Positions 16,365 to 25,546 of a DNA stretch of 38,745 nt are shown here, one piece after another; position 1 is the first letter of the stretch; each line of letters opens with the position of its first letter. The translations under genes and the position numbers were made by a program. Source of the stretch: JAKLHL01 sp964411885 (GTDB taxonomy: Bacteria; Bdellovibrionota; JAFGOL01); assembly GCA_964411885.1 (NCBI GenBank), contig CAYPMK010000011.1, forward strand, positions 1-38,745, read 5' to 3'. The notes below the pieces were generated by a model that saw only the letters and a program-made list of their open reading frames with translations, ran no database searches and was not told the origin of the DNA.

Positions 16365-17302
16365 GTTCGGTCTCCTTCTTTTTTTATATATTTCCTAAAA
16401 TTAAACCAAAGGTCAAAAAATCCTACAGCAACTACGAACATATAGGCAAATACTATAAGCAACGAGAACAACATGATGCTTATAAGTCCGCCGCCCAACA
16501 TTGATATAGAAAATTGATGTATTATTATGATCCCTTGCAAGAAATAGACAACGGCCAATGTCCTGAAAAGGAAAAGGCCTATTGCCTTCATTCCCATTGA
16601 TGTATTGTATTCAGAAATAGAATAAAGATAAAAGGCTCCAACTGCTATTGCAAGCCATACTATCTTTTCTGGCAACTTAACTTTCTTTAAATTTTCTATC
16701 CTCAGAAATTTAGATATATTCCCCTTCGACCTTGCTAACATTATAACGTTAACAAGCACAAAGACCATTACGGTGACACCCATAATAGATGGTATTTGTA
16801 TGGCAGTCTCTTTTATTAGTTCAGATTTACTCATGCCCGTGTTCATCAACTGTTGCTCTATGAATTGAGGGTAGTTCTTAGTTATCAGATCAAAGGTTCT
16901 GTTTACCATACTAATAAGTAGTTCCATTAATCCGCTTGAATTAATGAAAGCATAAATAAGGAATGATAACAAATATACGCCCATGATGGAAACACTGGAT
17001 ATAGTAATAACTGTTTTAAAATCTTTTCCAGATTTAATAAGTTCACCTATGATAATAGAACCCAGTACGACCACCACGGAATAAAGCGCTACACCCCACA
17101 TACCTCCAAAAGCAAAAGAAAAAGCAGCACCACATAAGGCGGCAAAAAGCCCTTTCGCTCTACTTTCTGAAATATATGCAGAAATAGTTGGCAGTGAACT
17201 GAACATTGCAAAAAATGAACTAAATAAAAGCAAAGACGATACAGCACCCCTTCCGGGAGCACTTAAAAATATCGACCTCAGGGTTTTAAACACTTTATCC
17301 AA
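16361..17302 (-). CDS. DUF2232 multi-pass membrane protein
   Basis: A 313-residue inner-membrane protein with about eight hydrophobic segments (roughly 22-40, 52-70, 72-90, 97-118, 173-192, 211-228, 235-255, 270-300). This fits the DUF2232 (YybS-like) family that is regularly encoded between rpsR and rplI in deltaproteobacteria and Firmicutes; no biochemical role is known. The start appears to be TTG 17302, with GAGGTG 7 nt upstream and 12 nt after the rpsR stop; GTG 17293 is an alternative. The stop overlaps rplI as ATGA. Confidence 0.85.
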   Translation of the reverse strand: MDKVFKTLRSIFLSAPGRGAVSSLLLFSSFFAMFSSLPTISAYISESRAKGLFAALCGAAFSFAFGGMWGVALYSVVVVLGSIIIGELIKSGKDFKTVITISSVSIMGVYLLSFLIYAFINSSGLMELLISMVNRTFDLITKNYPQFIEQQLMNTGMSKSELIKETAIQIPSIMGVTVMVFVLVNVIMLARSKGNISKFLRIENLKKVKLPEKIVWLAIAVGAFYLYSISEYNTSMGMKAIGLFLFRTLAVVYFLQGIIIIHQFSISMLGGGLISIMLFSLLIVFAYMFVVAVGFFDLWFNFRKYIKKEGDRT

Positions 17303-17314
17303 ACTATAACACCT

Positions 17315-17635
17315 CTAGAACTTGTGATTAGATGTATAAGGTATCAAAGAAAGATGTCTTGCTCTTTTTATAGCAGTATTAAGAAGTCTTTGATGTCTTG
17401 CGCAAGTACCAGTTATTCTTGCAGGCACTATTTTAAATCTTTCTGTTATAAAAGATTTAAGAACTCTTACGTTCTTATAATCAAGAACAACTTCTTCTGT
17501 GCAAAAACGGCAAACTTTTTTCTTGGCTGGTTTTGATCTAAAACCACCTTTAGATCTATCATCGTCACCCATTGATTCACGATTTTCTCTTGATGGTCTC
17601 CCTTCGCTATAATTCCTTTTAAACTCTTCTGTCAT
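17315..17635 (-). CDS. rpsR: 30S ribosomal protein S18
   Basis: Small-subunit platform protein that pairs with S6. The S18 core covers residues 38-106: K-K-V-C-R-F-C, D-Y-K-N-V-R-V-L-K-S-F-I, G-T-C-A-R-H-Q-R-L-L, A-I-K-R-A-R-H-L-S-L-I-P-Y. The protein has 106 residues against the usual 70-80; the extra N-terminal part of about 35 residues is hydrophilic and rich in Arg, Asp and Ser and looks disordered. The cysteines C42, C45 and C77 suggest the zinc-binding variant of S18. Overlaps the ssb stop by 4 nt. Confidence 0.96.
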   Translation of the reverse strand: MTEEFKRNYSEGRPSRENRESMGDDDRSKGGFRSKPAKKKVCRFCTEEVVLDYKNVRVLKSFITERFKIVPARITGTCARHQRLLNTAIKRARHLSLIPYTSNHKF

Positions 17636-17946
17636 TTTACTATCTCCTTTTCTATTTTTTTCGTCATAAGTATTGGACCCTCTTTACCGCTTTGGTCTAT
17701 AACGCCTTCGATAAATATAAGATCCCCCGTCCTTAATTCCTTCAGCTTGTTAACGGTGTCTCCATAACAGGTACTTGTAATGTTTAGCATCCTTTTTTGT
17801 TTCCATTCAAGTTCTGAGCTAACAGAGATAACAAAGTCCTCAAGGACCATCCCTTTAGGTGTAGCTCTCCTGTTACCGGCACCAACAAACTTGCCTTTAC
17901 AAAAGAACCTATTAGAGAAGGTCTTTTGAATTTGGTTTTGGGACAT
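17632..17946 (-). CDS. ssb: Single-stranded-DNA-binding OB-fold protein (SSB/PriB-like)
   Basis: A single OB fold of 104 residues: F-F-C-K-G-K-F-V-G-A, F-V-I-S-V-S-S-E, L-N-I-T-S-T-C-Y-G-D, L-R-T-G-D-L-I-F-I-E-G-V-I-D are its strands. The frame reaches a TTG at 17952, but ATG 17946 is a better start. It has neither the disordered linker nor the acidic I-P-F tail of normal SSB. The length and the position between rpsF and rpsR are those of PriB in gammaproteobacteria. It overlaps the end of rpsF by 35 nt. I call it SSB-family and leave the PriB alternative open. Confidence 0.75.
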   Translation of the reverse strand: MSQNQIQKTFSNRFFCKGKFVGAGNRRATPKGMVLEDFVISVSSELEWKQKRMLNITSTCYGDTVNKLKELRTGDLIFIEGVIDQSGKEGPILMTKKIEKEIVK

Positions 17947-18250
17947 TTTCAAAATCTACCGTATCCTTCACTTTAACTGTAAGGAACGTTAGTACCGGCT
18001 CACTTATCTTAAGATAGAATTCCATCTCTTTAATGATCTCCGGATTCGCGGAATAAAGCATGTAAGAATACTTTCCCTTATCCTGCTTCTTGATAGGGAA
18101 TGAAAGATTCCTAACTCCCCAAGTTTCTTCATGACCAAGTTCGCCACCAGAAGATTTAATAAAACCCTTTAGTTTTGAATCGATCACATCAAATGTTTCT
18201 TGAGAAGCATCTGGATTTGTGACAAAGACAGTTTCGTAAGTTCTAAGCAT
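17912..18250 (-). CDS. rpsF: 30S ribosomal protein S6
   Basis: Platform protein that binds S18. The frame is open upstream to 18301, but that part is unlike S6. The start is one of two adjacent ATGs; ATG 18250 sits 6 nt from AGGAGG and gives MLRTYETVFVTNPDAS, the normal S6 N terminus, with 112 residues. Typical segments are Y-E-T-V-F-V, W-G-V-R-N-L-S-F-P-I-K-K-Q-D-K-G-K-Y-S-Y and the last strand F-L-T-V-K-V. It heads the rpsF-ssb-rpsR-DUF2232-rplI-dnaB operon. Confidence 0.95.
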   Translation of the reverse strand: MLRTYETVFVTNPDASQETFDVIDSKLKGFIKSSGGELGHEETWGVRNLSFPIKKQDKGKYSYMLYSANPEIIKEMEFYLKISEPVLTFLTVKVKDTVDFENVPKPNSKDLL

Positions 18251-18365
18251 CATTGACCTCCTTTTGGATTTATAGCCCGCAATGCTTTTGCCTGCGAGCA
18301 AGGATGCACTTTTAAAGACTTCAAGCTTTTACCACAAGAGCTTTTAAGTAGCAAGTCATCTAAAA

Positions 18366-18371
18366 ATTATA
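18366..18371 (-). promoter_or_regulatory. Consensus -10 box of the rpsF-dnaB operon
   Basis: Minus strand TATAAT with no recognisable -35 at 16-18 nt. The predicted leader of about 110 nt before rpsF could hold autoregulatory structure, but I see no clear CCG-bulge S6:S18 site. Confidence 0.4.
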
Positions 18372-18399
18372 TAATATTAAGTAGTTAGTCCGCCATTTT

Positions 18400-18765
18400 C
18401 TAGCTGAAAAGGGTTAGCCCACTTATGTTCTCATAATAATGGAATTTATTCCCATCTAGAACAACGGCATCCATAGATAACTGGTGTTCTGAATATTCTG
18501 GGTATTGTTGTATAAAACTAAGCGCACCTTTTTGATAATTTAACATATTTCTTTTTTCTATTGAATATGATGCATCAAAAATACTTCCAAGATCAACCGT
18601 CTTAACTTCTATAAACCTTAATACATCCTTGTTATCTAAAGCAATTATATCTATCTCAAAACCTTTTTTTCTAAAATTAGTAAAAAGAATATTAAAACTT
18701 TTTTGCTCTTTCAACCATCGTTGAACCTTTTTTTCTCCATCCCTACCAAAAGAAACAGTACTCAT
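18400..18765 (-). CDS. yraN: UPF0102 (YraN-type) endonuclease-fold protein
   Basis: A 121-residue member of the UPF0102 family, which has a restriction-endonuclease-like fold and no settled physiological role. Visible are G-R-D-G-E-K-K-V at 8-15, G-F-E-I-D-I-I-A-L at about 35-43 and L-R-F-I-E-V-K-T near 49-56, giving the E/D/E-V-K catalytic arrangement of this nuclease superfamily. The C-terminal half diverges from family members and is less basic than usual. It overlaps the uvrD stop by 4 nt (ATGA), so it is the last gene of that transcript. Confidence 0.85.
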   Translation of the reverse strand: MSTVSFGRDGEKKVQRWLKEQKSFNILFTNFRKKGFEIDIIALDNKDVLRFIEVKTVDLGSIFDASYSIEKRNMLNYQKGALSFIQQYPEYSEHQLSMDAVVLDGNKFHYYENISGLTLFS

Positions 18766-20957
18766 GCGTTCCTTTCATATATCGTGAGGTTTGCATATCC
18801 CCAAATTAGTTTTTTTGTTCCATAGTTCCTAAAAGCAACTGTGACTTTTGCTTTTTCACCCTTGCCTTCTATCGCCCTTATTATGCCTTCTCCGTACATT
18901 GAGTGTCTGACCTTTAAGCCAACTGAACTATTAAGCTCTTCCATGTATGAGTAATCTATGCCCGTATCATAATTGTTTTTTCTAGGAGTTTGCTCTCTAT
19001 AACTTGTGTCAAAGTAGATTTTTTCGTCACTATATTCTTCTATATATTTATCTTCTATCTCGTTAAGAAATTCAGAAATTAGCCTTGCCCTTATGCCACC
19101 AAAGATTCTTCTGCTCCTCGCCCAACTAAGATACAAACTCTTCATCCCTCTTGTCATGCCAACATATAAGAGTCTCCTTTCTTCTTCTATATCGTTAGAA
19201 TCGTTGTCACCATAACTTACATATGGCAGCAATCCATATTCAACTCCTTGAATGAATACTACGGGGAATTCTAATCCCTTTGCACTATGGAGTGTCATAA
19301 GCTTAACCCCATCTTCCGTTCCTTGTTCCGTGTCAGCATCCCCAAGTAAAGAAATACTTTCAAGGAAAGCAGAAACACTTTTATCTTTTGAAGACTCTTC
19401 AAAATCAGCCATAGCGCCTAAAAGTTCAGAGATGTTGTCTGTTCTTTCGTCTGCTTCAAAACCGTCTCTCTGCTTAAGAAAATCTATATATAAAGTACTA
19501 TCTATGATTAATTTTGATATTTCCTGACAACTACGTCCAACAAGATGTTCTGCACGAATCTTTTCAATTAACTCAACAAAGCCAGACACCTTGTTAACTG
19601 TTGGTTTATTAAGTACACAAAGAAGACTTGCTTGGTCCTTCATCATAGCGAACAAACTAATATCTCTTTTTGTAGCTTCTTCTGCTATTTTTTCTATTGT
19701 GGTTTTCCCTATACCTCTTGTCGGGATATTTATAATACGCTGAAGGCTAACCCCATCATCTGGGCTAACACAAACTTTTAGATATGCGATAATATCTCGA
19801 ATCTCTTTTCTGTCGTAGAATCTTGTTCCACCAATTATCTTATATGGTATCTTGTTCTTTCTTAGTTGTTCTTCTATCAACCTTGATTGTGCGTTTATTC
19901 TATAGAAAACAGCAATGTCTTTATACTCCGTACCAGAATAACGCTCCTTCATTATTTGTTCTACCATATACTCAGCTTCTCTTATATCGTTGACTAAAGA
20001 AGCAACTTTTATTTTCTCCCCGCTTTTATTATTCGTAAAAAGTGTTTTTGCTTTTCTTTGGGTATTTCGTGATATTAACGACGAACTAGCCCCTATTATG
20101 TTAGAGGTGGATCTATAATTTTCTTCAAGTTTTACGACAACAGCATCTTTAAAATCCTTTTCAAAATCTAAGATATTTTTGATGTCTGCGCCTCTCCATT
20201 TATAAATAGATTGGTCTTCGTCTCCAACAACACAAATATTTCTGTGCTTCATCGACAACAACTTTATAAGCTTATACTGTATTCTGTTAGTGTCTTGATA
20301 CTCGTCTACGAAAAAGTATTTTGCCCTATCTTGATAATATTCAAGTACAATTTTATGCTCAGAGAATATCTTTAACGCTAAAACAAGAAGGTCTCCAAAA
20401 TCAACAGCGCCAGCTTTTCTTAGTTCTTTTTGATATTCTTCATATATTCTTGCTGTTTCTGTTCCGGGCCTCATGTCGAACATGCCATTCTTAACACACG
20501 AGAACAAAGAGACCATGTCTTTTGGATTCATGGTCTTCTTATCTATTTTCATAACGTCTAATATAGATGATATCAGGTCACGTTGATCATCAGAATCGTA
20601 AATAAGAAAATCCCTACTAAGACCAACAAGTTGATAATTCTCTCTTAAAACCCTAGTGCAAAAACTATGGAAAGTAGCAATGGTCATTGCGCTAAGTTCT
20701 TGTCTTGAACAAATATTAAGTTCTTCACAAAGTATTTGTTGTATCCTGTTCTTCATTTCAGCAGTTGCCTTGTTTGTGAATGTCACTGCTGTTACCTGAG
20801 AAGGGTTAGCCAACTTACTGGCGACTATATGTGCTATTTTATAAGTTATAACCCTAGTTTTGCCTGAACCAGCACCAGCCACTATAAGCATCGGTCCTTC
20901 TGTGTTCTCTACTGCTCTTTTTTGTTGTTGATTAAGTTTATCTATTATATTTTTCAA
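18762..20957 (-). CDS. pcrA: UvrD/PcrA-family DNA helicase
   Basis: Superfamily 1A 3'-5' helicase for nucleotide-excision and recombination control. 731 residues, the length of PcrA/UvrD. Motifs in order: Q-motif L-N-Q-Q-Q-K-R-A-V at 8-16, Walker A A-G-A-G-S-G-K-T at 27-34, motif Ia T-F-T-N-K-A, motif II V-D-E-Y-Q-D-T-N, motif III V-G-D-E-D-Q-S-I-Y-K-W-R-G, motif IV E-E-N-Y-R-S, motif V T-L-H-S-A-K-G-L-E-F, motif VI R-R-L-L-Y-V-G-M-T-R. The C terminus has the PcrA-type Tudor-like domain (V-R-H-S-M-Y-G-E-G). The start is TTG 20957 with AGAGGGA 6-7 nt upstream; there is no ATG at the family start. Confidence 0.95.
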   Translation of the reverse strand: MKNIIDKLNQQQKRAVENTEGPMLIVAGAGSGKTRVITYKIAHIVASKLANPSQVTAVTFTNKATAEMKNRIQQILCEELNICSRQELSAMTIATFHSFCTRVLRENYQLVGLSRDFLIYDSDDQRDLISSILDVMKIDKKTMNPKDMVSLFSCVKNGMFDMRPGTETARIYEEYQKELRKAGAVDFGDLLVLALKIFSEHKIVLEYYQDRAKYFFVDEYQDTNRIQYKLIKLLSMKHRNICVVGDEDQSIYKWRGADIKNILDFEKDFKDAVVVKLEENYRSTSNIIGASSSLISRNTQRKAKTLFTNNKSGEKIKVASLVNDIREAEYMVEQIMKERYSGTEYKDIAVFYRINAQSRLIEEQLRKNKIPYKIIGGTRFYDRKEIRDIIAYLKVCVSPDDGVSLQRIINIPTRGIGKTTIEKIAEEATKRDISLFAMMKDQASLLCVLNKPTVNKVSGFVELIEKIRAEHLVGRSCQEISKLIIDSTLYIDFLKQRDGFEADERTDNISELLGAMADFEESSKDKSVSAFLESISLLGDADTEQGTEDGVKLMTLHSAKGLEFPVVFIQGVEYGLLPYVSYGDNDSNDIEEERRLLYVGMTRGMKSLYLSWARSRRIFGGIRARLISEFLNEIEDKYIEEYSDEKIYFDTSYREQTPRKNNYDTGIDYSYMEELNSSVGLKVRHSMYGEGIIRAIEGKGEKAKVTVAFRNYGTKKLIWGYANLTIYERNA

Positions 20958-21048
20958 AAAATCCCTCTTGATACAAGTAAAGCAACTATTGTCCCTTTTT
21001 TAAACCAAAAGAATCTAATCACCATCTATCGTTTTTTACAACAGTATA

Positions 21049-22431
21049 TTATTTTTTGGAATTCTTCTCCCTAATCCTTTTAACATATCCATCTATATGT
21101 TTTTGAGGTGTTCTTGATAAAGCGAGAGCATCCTCTGGGACATCTTTTGTAACAGTGGTCCCTGCAGCCACATAAGAATTCTTTGCAATATTAACGGGGG
21201 CAACAAGCTGGCAATCGCTACCAACAAAGGCGTTGTCGCCAACATTGGTTACGTTCTTTTTAAAACCATCATAATTACAAGTTATGACCCCACAGCCAAT
21301 ATTTACATTCTCACCGATAAAAGCATCACCAACATAAGAAAGATGAGGAATCTTAGAACCAGATCCAACGACGGTCTTTTTTGTTTCTACAAATCCACCT
21401 ATCTTAACCTTGTCTGCGGTCTTGGTGCCAGGCCTTACATATGTAAAAGGACCTATTTTGTTGTTAGTGCCTATTTCTGCACCATCTGTATAAACATATG
21501 GACCAACAACAGATCCTTTCTTTATAGTAGTGTTATTTATCCTACAGCCTTCAAGGATTACAACATCTTCTTCTATCTTGCTGTCACCAGTTATAAAAGA
21601 ATTAGGATAAATACATGTATCAACACCTATTGAACAGGCATCGTCTATATAAGTGCTTCTTGTATCTATTATGGTAACACCGTTATTTATATGATCTATT
21701 GCTCTCTTGTTCCAAACTTCTTTTGCTAACGATAAAAACCCAAGCCTGTCATTAGCCCCAAGAACAATGTCAGCGTCGTCAAATCTAACACAGTTAATCT
21801 TCTTTTTCATATTAACAGCAATGCCAACTACATCTGTCAGATAAAATTCTTTTTTCTTTTTGTTGATAGTAATTTTGGACAAAGCTTTCTCTAAAAATTC
21901 CTTTTTAAATGAATATATAGAAGTATTAACAACTTTTATTTTCTTATCTTTAGGGGCAAGATCTGTCTCTTCAATTATGGCTTTCACTTTTTTATCATTT
22001 GCAGACTTAATCCTTCCGTATCCACTTGGGTCATCAAGAGAACATCCAACCACACAAAGATCAGCTTTATCATCTAATATACTTGATATTAATTTAGAAG
22101 GTATTAACGGAGTATCGCCGGGTACTACTGCAATTTTAGAAACATCTTTGTCTATATAAGGTAAAGCAACCCTTACGGCTCCTGCTGTACCATCCAATTC
22201 TTTTTGCTCCACAAAAAGAAAAGAATTATCCTTGTTTAACAGTTCTATTATTTTCTCTTTCTGATAAGAAACGACAAAAATAACTTGCGTATCTTTTAAA
22301 CCAGAAAGTGTTTTAGCAAGATAACTTATTGTTGGTCGACCAGCAAAATCATGTAGTAACTTTGATGTTTTGCTCTTAAATCTTGTCCCTGCACCTGCCG
22401 CCATAACAATAACAGCATTTTTTAAAGGCAT
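21049..22431 (-). CDS. glmU: Bifunctional UDP-GlcNAc pyrophosphorylase / GlcN-1-P acetyltransferase
   Basis: Makes UDP-N-acetylglucosamine for peptidoglycan and LPS in two steps, cytoplasmic. 460 residues. The N-terminal Rossmann uridylyltransferase starts with A-A-G-A-G-T-R-F-K-S (11-20) and a distal K, and includes V-V-P-G-D-T-P-L-I near 98 and L-D-G-T-A-G-A near 79. From about residue 250 the sequence becomes a left-handed beta-helix of hexapeptide repeats, with R-P-G-T, H-L-S-Y-V-G-D-A, N-Y-D-G-F-K-K and the end segment P-Q-K-H-I-D-G-Y. AGGAG lies 9 nt upstream of ATG 22431. Supplies the substrate for wall synthesis together with the cell-wall genes elsewhere in this window. Confidence 0.97.
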   Translation of the reverse strand: MPLKNAVIVMAAGAGTRFKSKTSKLLHDFAGRPTISYLAKTLSGLKDTQVIFVVSYQKEKIIELLNKDNSFLFVEQKELDGTAGAVRVALPYIDKDVSKIAVVPGDTPLIPSKLISSILDDKADLCVVGCSLDDPSGYGRIKSANDKKVKAIIEETDLAPKDKKIKVVNTSIYSFKKEFLEKALSKITINKKKKEFYLTDVVGIAVNMKKKINCVRFDDADIVLGANDRLGFLSLAKEVWNKRAIDHINNGVTIIDTRSTYIDDACSIGVDTCIYPNSFITGDSKIEEDVVILEGCRINNTTIKKGSVVGPYVYTDGAEIGTNNKIGPFTYVRPGTKTADKVKIGGFVETKKTVVGSGSKIPHLSYVGDAFIGENVNIGCGVITCNYDGFKKNVTNVGDNAFVGSDCQLVAPVNIAKNSYVAAGTTVTKDVPEDALALSRTPQKHIDGYVKRIREKNSKK

Positions 22432-22454
22432 AAAAACATCTCCTTTTTTTCATT

Positions 22455-22898
22455 TTAGAATGGAGCAAATTCTTCCTGCATAGACATATTATATTTTTTA
22501 TCGTTAATATGTTGAGTTACTTTATTGATTATTTCTTGTGCTTTCGCTCTGTCTGTAGAATATTTTTGTGTTTCATATCCCTCTGGGAAAACCCTGACCT
22601 CTACATCAACAACGTATGGTCTTGTAAATCCACTAAGACTTACATAAGCTTGATACCCTGTTTTATCTATACCAAACTGATGGTCTTTCATGAATATCCC
22701 AGAGACAACAGTCGGTGGATCTGGCTCTAAACGTTTAATGCCACCATAGTCTTTTTTTATTACTTCTTTCATTGAATACCATATCTTGTCTTTAGTTGTA
22801 TTGTACCCTCTTGTAACAGTACCGGTAGTTGTTGAACAAGAGGTTAATATAAATAACGAAAATATTGAGCATGAAAAAATATTAGTATTTATCTTCAT
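22455..22898 (-). CDS. Unknown lipoprotein
   Basis: A 147-residue protein with a type II signal peptide: M-K-I-N-T-N, hydrophobic core, then the lipobox L-T-S-C with the acylated cysteine at 21. The mature part is a small alpha/beta domain (D-K-I-W-Y-S-M-K-E-V-I-K at about 37-48, V-D-V-E-V-R-V-F-P-E-G at about 97-107) with no family I can name. It has no Shine-Dalgarno. An extended -10 (TGG-TATATA) ends 9 nt before ATG 22898, suggesting a leaderless transcript of its own. It is a likely substrate of the Lgt and LspA encoded at 7351-8627. Confidence 0.8.
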   Translation of the reverse strand: MKINTNIFSCSIFSLFILTSCSTTTGTVTRGYNTTKDKIWYSMKEVIKKDYGGIKRLEPDPPTVVSGIFMKDHQFGIDKTGYQAYVSLSGFTRPYVVDVEVRVFPEGYETQKYSTDRAKAQEIINKVTQHINDKKYNMSMQEEFAPF

Positions 22899-22928
22899 TA
22901 ATCTGAATATATACCAAGATGTTATAAA

Positions 22929-23504
22929 TTAAAAGTAAGAAGCAAGTCCAATAATACTAAAAATAAAAGACCCTGCTAACAACAACAAAATAAGAGGTGG
23001 TAAAGCACAGAACAAGACCCCTTTCCATCTCGGCATTAGATTCTTTTTTGCTATATAAGAACCAGATACAGACAAAAACACTAGAGAGAATAAAAAAGAA
23101 CCCACAAAAGGCACTATTTTTAATATATAGAAAAATCCAGCTGTAGCCAACATTATAGAAAGAGTAACACTGAACCTCTTTGGCTTACCTTTAACAAAGA
23201 TATGAAGTATGAACTGAACGAACACCGAATAGAAAAAAATAAATAAAAGATAGAACAAGGGTGATACAACAACCCAATATAAAGAGCTCATTAGTCCAAT
23301 CATTGATATAAAAGGATCTATTGGCAACCCTACTTCTAACATGGCTGTTCTAACCACATCAAAAAGTCTGAAAAATATGTCCCCAAAACCAAAACTAAAC
23401 AATACAAGCGATCGGATAGAATTAATGATAAAAATCAAAAGATATGAAGTAAAAAAAGCAGGTAATAGATTCCCTTCAGTAAGATAATTAAAATATTTTT
23501 TCAT
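22929..23504 (-). CDS. Yip1-type multi-pass membrane protein
   Basis: 191 residues with five hydrophobic segments (about 18-38, 68-100, 113-130, 132-150, 165-190), a basic cytoplasmic loop (K-G-K-P-K-R-F) after the third, and a short N-terminal lead of aromatic residues. This architecture is that of bacterial Yip1-domain proteins, of unknown function. The start has GAGGTG upstream, inside the 8-nt gap after the GldFG stop, so it is cotranscribed with the ABC transporter. Confidence 0.7.
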   Translation of the reverse strand: MKKYFNYLTEGNLLPAFFTSYLLIFIINSIRSLVLFSFGFGDIFFRLFDVVRTAMLEVGLPIDPFISMIGLMSSLYWVVVSPLFYLLFIFFYSVFVQFILHIFVKGKPKRFSVTLSIMLATAGFFYILKIVPFVGSFLFSLVFLSVSGSYIAKKNLMPRWKGVLFCALPPLILLLLAGSFIFSIIGLASYF

Positions 23505-23512
23505 AGCTCACC

Positions 23513-25546
23513 TCATCTCCTTTTTCTTCTATAATAAGACAAAAAACCAGCAACAAGCATTATAAAAGGTATAAAGTACGTAGCAAAAAAACCAACCACA
23601 AAGATAGACCCAGCAATAAAATAACCCGGTCGGTCTACTCTTGTTCTGCTAAAAACAAGCTCTTTATCATCAAGCATAAAAGATATTGCATTCATTATAA
23701 GATCATAATTTGAACCATAATTAATATATTTATTAGTAACAAAGGCCGAATTGCCTACAACCATTAAACACCCCTTATCACCTGAAACACAGGTATAGGC
23801 ACAAATATCTAGTGGACCCTTAAGATCTTTCTTGTCGTCAAAAACAAGTTTGCCGCTCAGAACAGAAGATCCACCCCAACTAGTTAAAGAACTTTTACAT
23901 AAACTTTTAGAGTTCTTACTTAATACAAGTGACCTGGAGTAGGGTAAAATTAATGGATCTTTAAGATCTGAACTTATGAGGTTTTTACTAGAAAGGTCTT
24001 GAGTTACGACCACAGCTTGACCAAGACCCATCTTCTTAGAAGAAGGATCTATAATAATATTGTCGGTTATTCTTATTCCAAGTCCAACGAGTAATGTATT
24101 TATTTTTTTTGCTGGGTCAAAATCTGTTAAAGACACAGGAGGCCCGAATAAAAGAATAAAACTACCACCATTAGACAAAAAATTATTTATCCTCTTTAAC
24201 TCTAGGTCGTTTATATCTTTGCTTGGTGCCAACATTATCAAAAGACCTTTATCTTTAGGTAAGACCTTTTTTAGATCAACAGAAGATACTTCATACCCAT
24301 AAGATCTTATTTTTGAAGTTAAAAAAGAAATCCCCTCTGCTGAGTTATCTTCTATATCTGGCTCACCGTGAGAATTTATAAAATATATATTTTTTCTAAT
24401 ATCTCTCGTAATAGAAACTATTGCACTGCTTATGTCGTCTTCAGTAAGGCTTGATATACTCACACGCTTGTTCTTATAGAACAGTGTTAAACTTTCAAAT
24501 TTTGCGCCTATTTCTTGTTTATCTAGGATCTGATATTTTATATGTCTAGAATAGTATGAGTATTGCTCAATAGCTCGTTTAAAGTTTTGAGCACTAGGGC
24601 CAGCGTTAAGAACTGCATGAAAAGTAACATCTTCCTTAAGGTTATTTAATATATATAGCGTCTGTTCACTAAGGGTATTTATCTTATCTCTGCTTACATC
24701 AAATCTGATATCATGTATGTTGACAGACACGTTAACAACTACCAATAAAACAAATGACAAAGACCATCTTGTAAATATCTTAATGTTTTTATTAGGGTCT
24801 ATAAGTATTCTGGACAAATACAATAGTATTGTCGTTAATGATATATAGTAAACAGTATCTTTTAAACTGATAACACCCTGACCAAAATATTCGAAATGTT
24901 TTATTACCGAGATGTATGAAAGTATATCTGATATAAATTGTGATGAATTCTGTGCAGACCAGTCAAGCACCCATAAAAAAACTAACGAGAGAAAAGTAAA
25001 AATAGCACTTATTATCTGGTTCTCTGTAATACTAGACCACAAGAGACCAATCGCAATATAAGACGAAGAAAGCAATGCTAAACCTAAATACATAGATGAT
25101 ATTTGACCAAGATCTGGATTCCCACCAATAAGAAGTATTATCGGATAAACAAAGGTCCCTAATAGAGCGAGTAAAACCAAACAAAGTCCTGCATGGAACT
25201 TGCCCAGAATTATTTCCCACATGTTCAATGGAGAGGTATAAAGTAGTTCTATTGTCTTGGACCTTTTTTCTTCTGCTATAAGTCTCATCGTGATTACAGG
25301 CACAATGAACAGCATTATTACGTTAATTGTAGCATAAATAGGTTTAACTACTGCGTCGTTAAGACTTGATTGTATATATTGTGCGGTTTGAGCATCAGTG
25401 AACTGTTGTCTTATAAAAAATACCAACCTTTGATAGAACATGTACCCTACAACAAAAAGGAAAACACCTATTACCGTATAGCCTATTGGCGTTACAAAAT
25501 AAGTTTTAAATTCCTTCTTTGCTATTATAAAGGTTTTCTTTATCAT
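23513..25546 (-). CDS. Fused ABC-2 permease and GldG-type auxiliary protein
   Basis: 677 residues. Residues 1-255 form a GldF/NosY-type ABC-2 permease of six membrane segments, with the conserved amphipathic opening K-K-E-F-K-T-Y-F-V-T-P. From about 260 a seventh segment leads into a periplasmic GldG-like domain (ABC_transp_aux, about 275-630) with L-S-E-Q-T-L near 288, the segment Y-F-I-N-S-H-G-E-P near 393-401 and F-L-S-N-G-G-S-F-I-L-L-F-G-P near 452-465, closed by a C-terminal membrane helix and basic tail. GldF and GldG are usually separate proteins; here they are fused. The stop of the ATPase gene overlaps its start (ATGA). Substrate unknown; a gliding role cannot be assumed. Confidence 0.88.
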   Translation of the reverse strand: MIKKTFIIAKKEFKTYFVTPIGYTVIGVFLFVVGYMFYQRLVFFIRQQFTDAQTAQYIQSSLNDAVVKPIYATINVIMLFIVPVITMRLIAEEKRSKTIELLYTSPLNMWEIILGKFHAGLCLVLLALLGTFVYPIILLIGGNPDLGQISSMYLGLALLSSSYIAIGLLWSSITENQIISAIFTFLSLVFLWVLDWSAQNSSQFISDILSYISVIKHFEYFGQGVISLKDTVYYISLTTILLYLSRILIDPNKNIKIFTRWSLSFVLLVVVNVSVNIHDIRFDVSRDKINTLSEQTLYILNNLKEDVTFHAVLNAGPSAQNFKRAIEQYSYYSRHIKYQILDKQEIGAKFESLTLFYKNKRVSISSLTEDDISSAIVSITRDIRKNIYFINSHGEPDIEDNSAEGISFLTSKIRSYGYEVSSVDLKKVLPKDKGLLIMLAPSKDINDLELKRINNFLSNGGSFILLFGPPVSLTDFDPAKKINTLLVGLGIRITDNIIIDPSSKKMGLGQAVVVTQDLSSKNLISSDLKDPLILPYSRSLVLSKNSKSLCKSSLTSWGGSSVLSGKLVFDDKKDLKGPLDICAYTCVSGDKGCLMVVGNSAFVTNKYINYGSNYDLIMNAISFMLDDKELVFSRTRVDRPGYFIAGSIFVVGFFATYFIPFIMLVAGFLSYYRRKRR

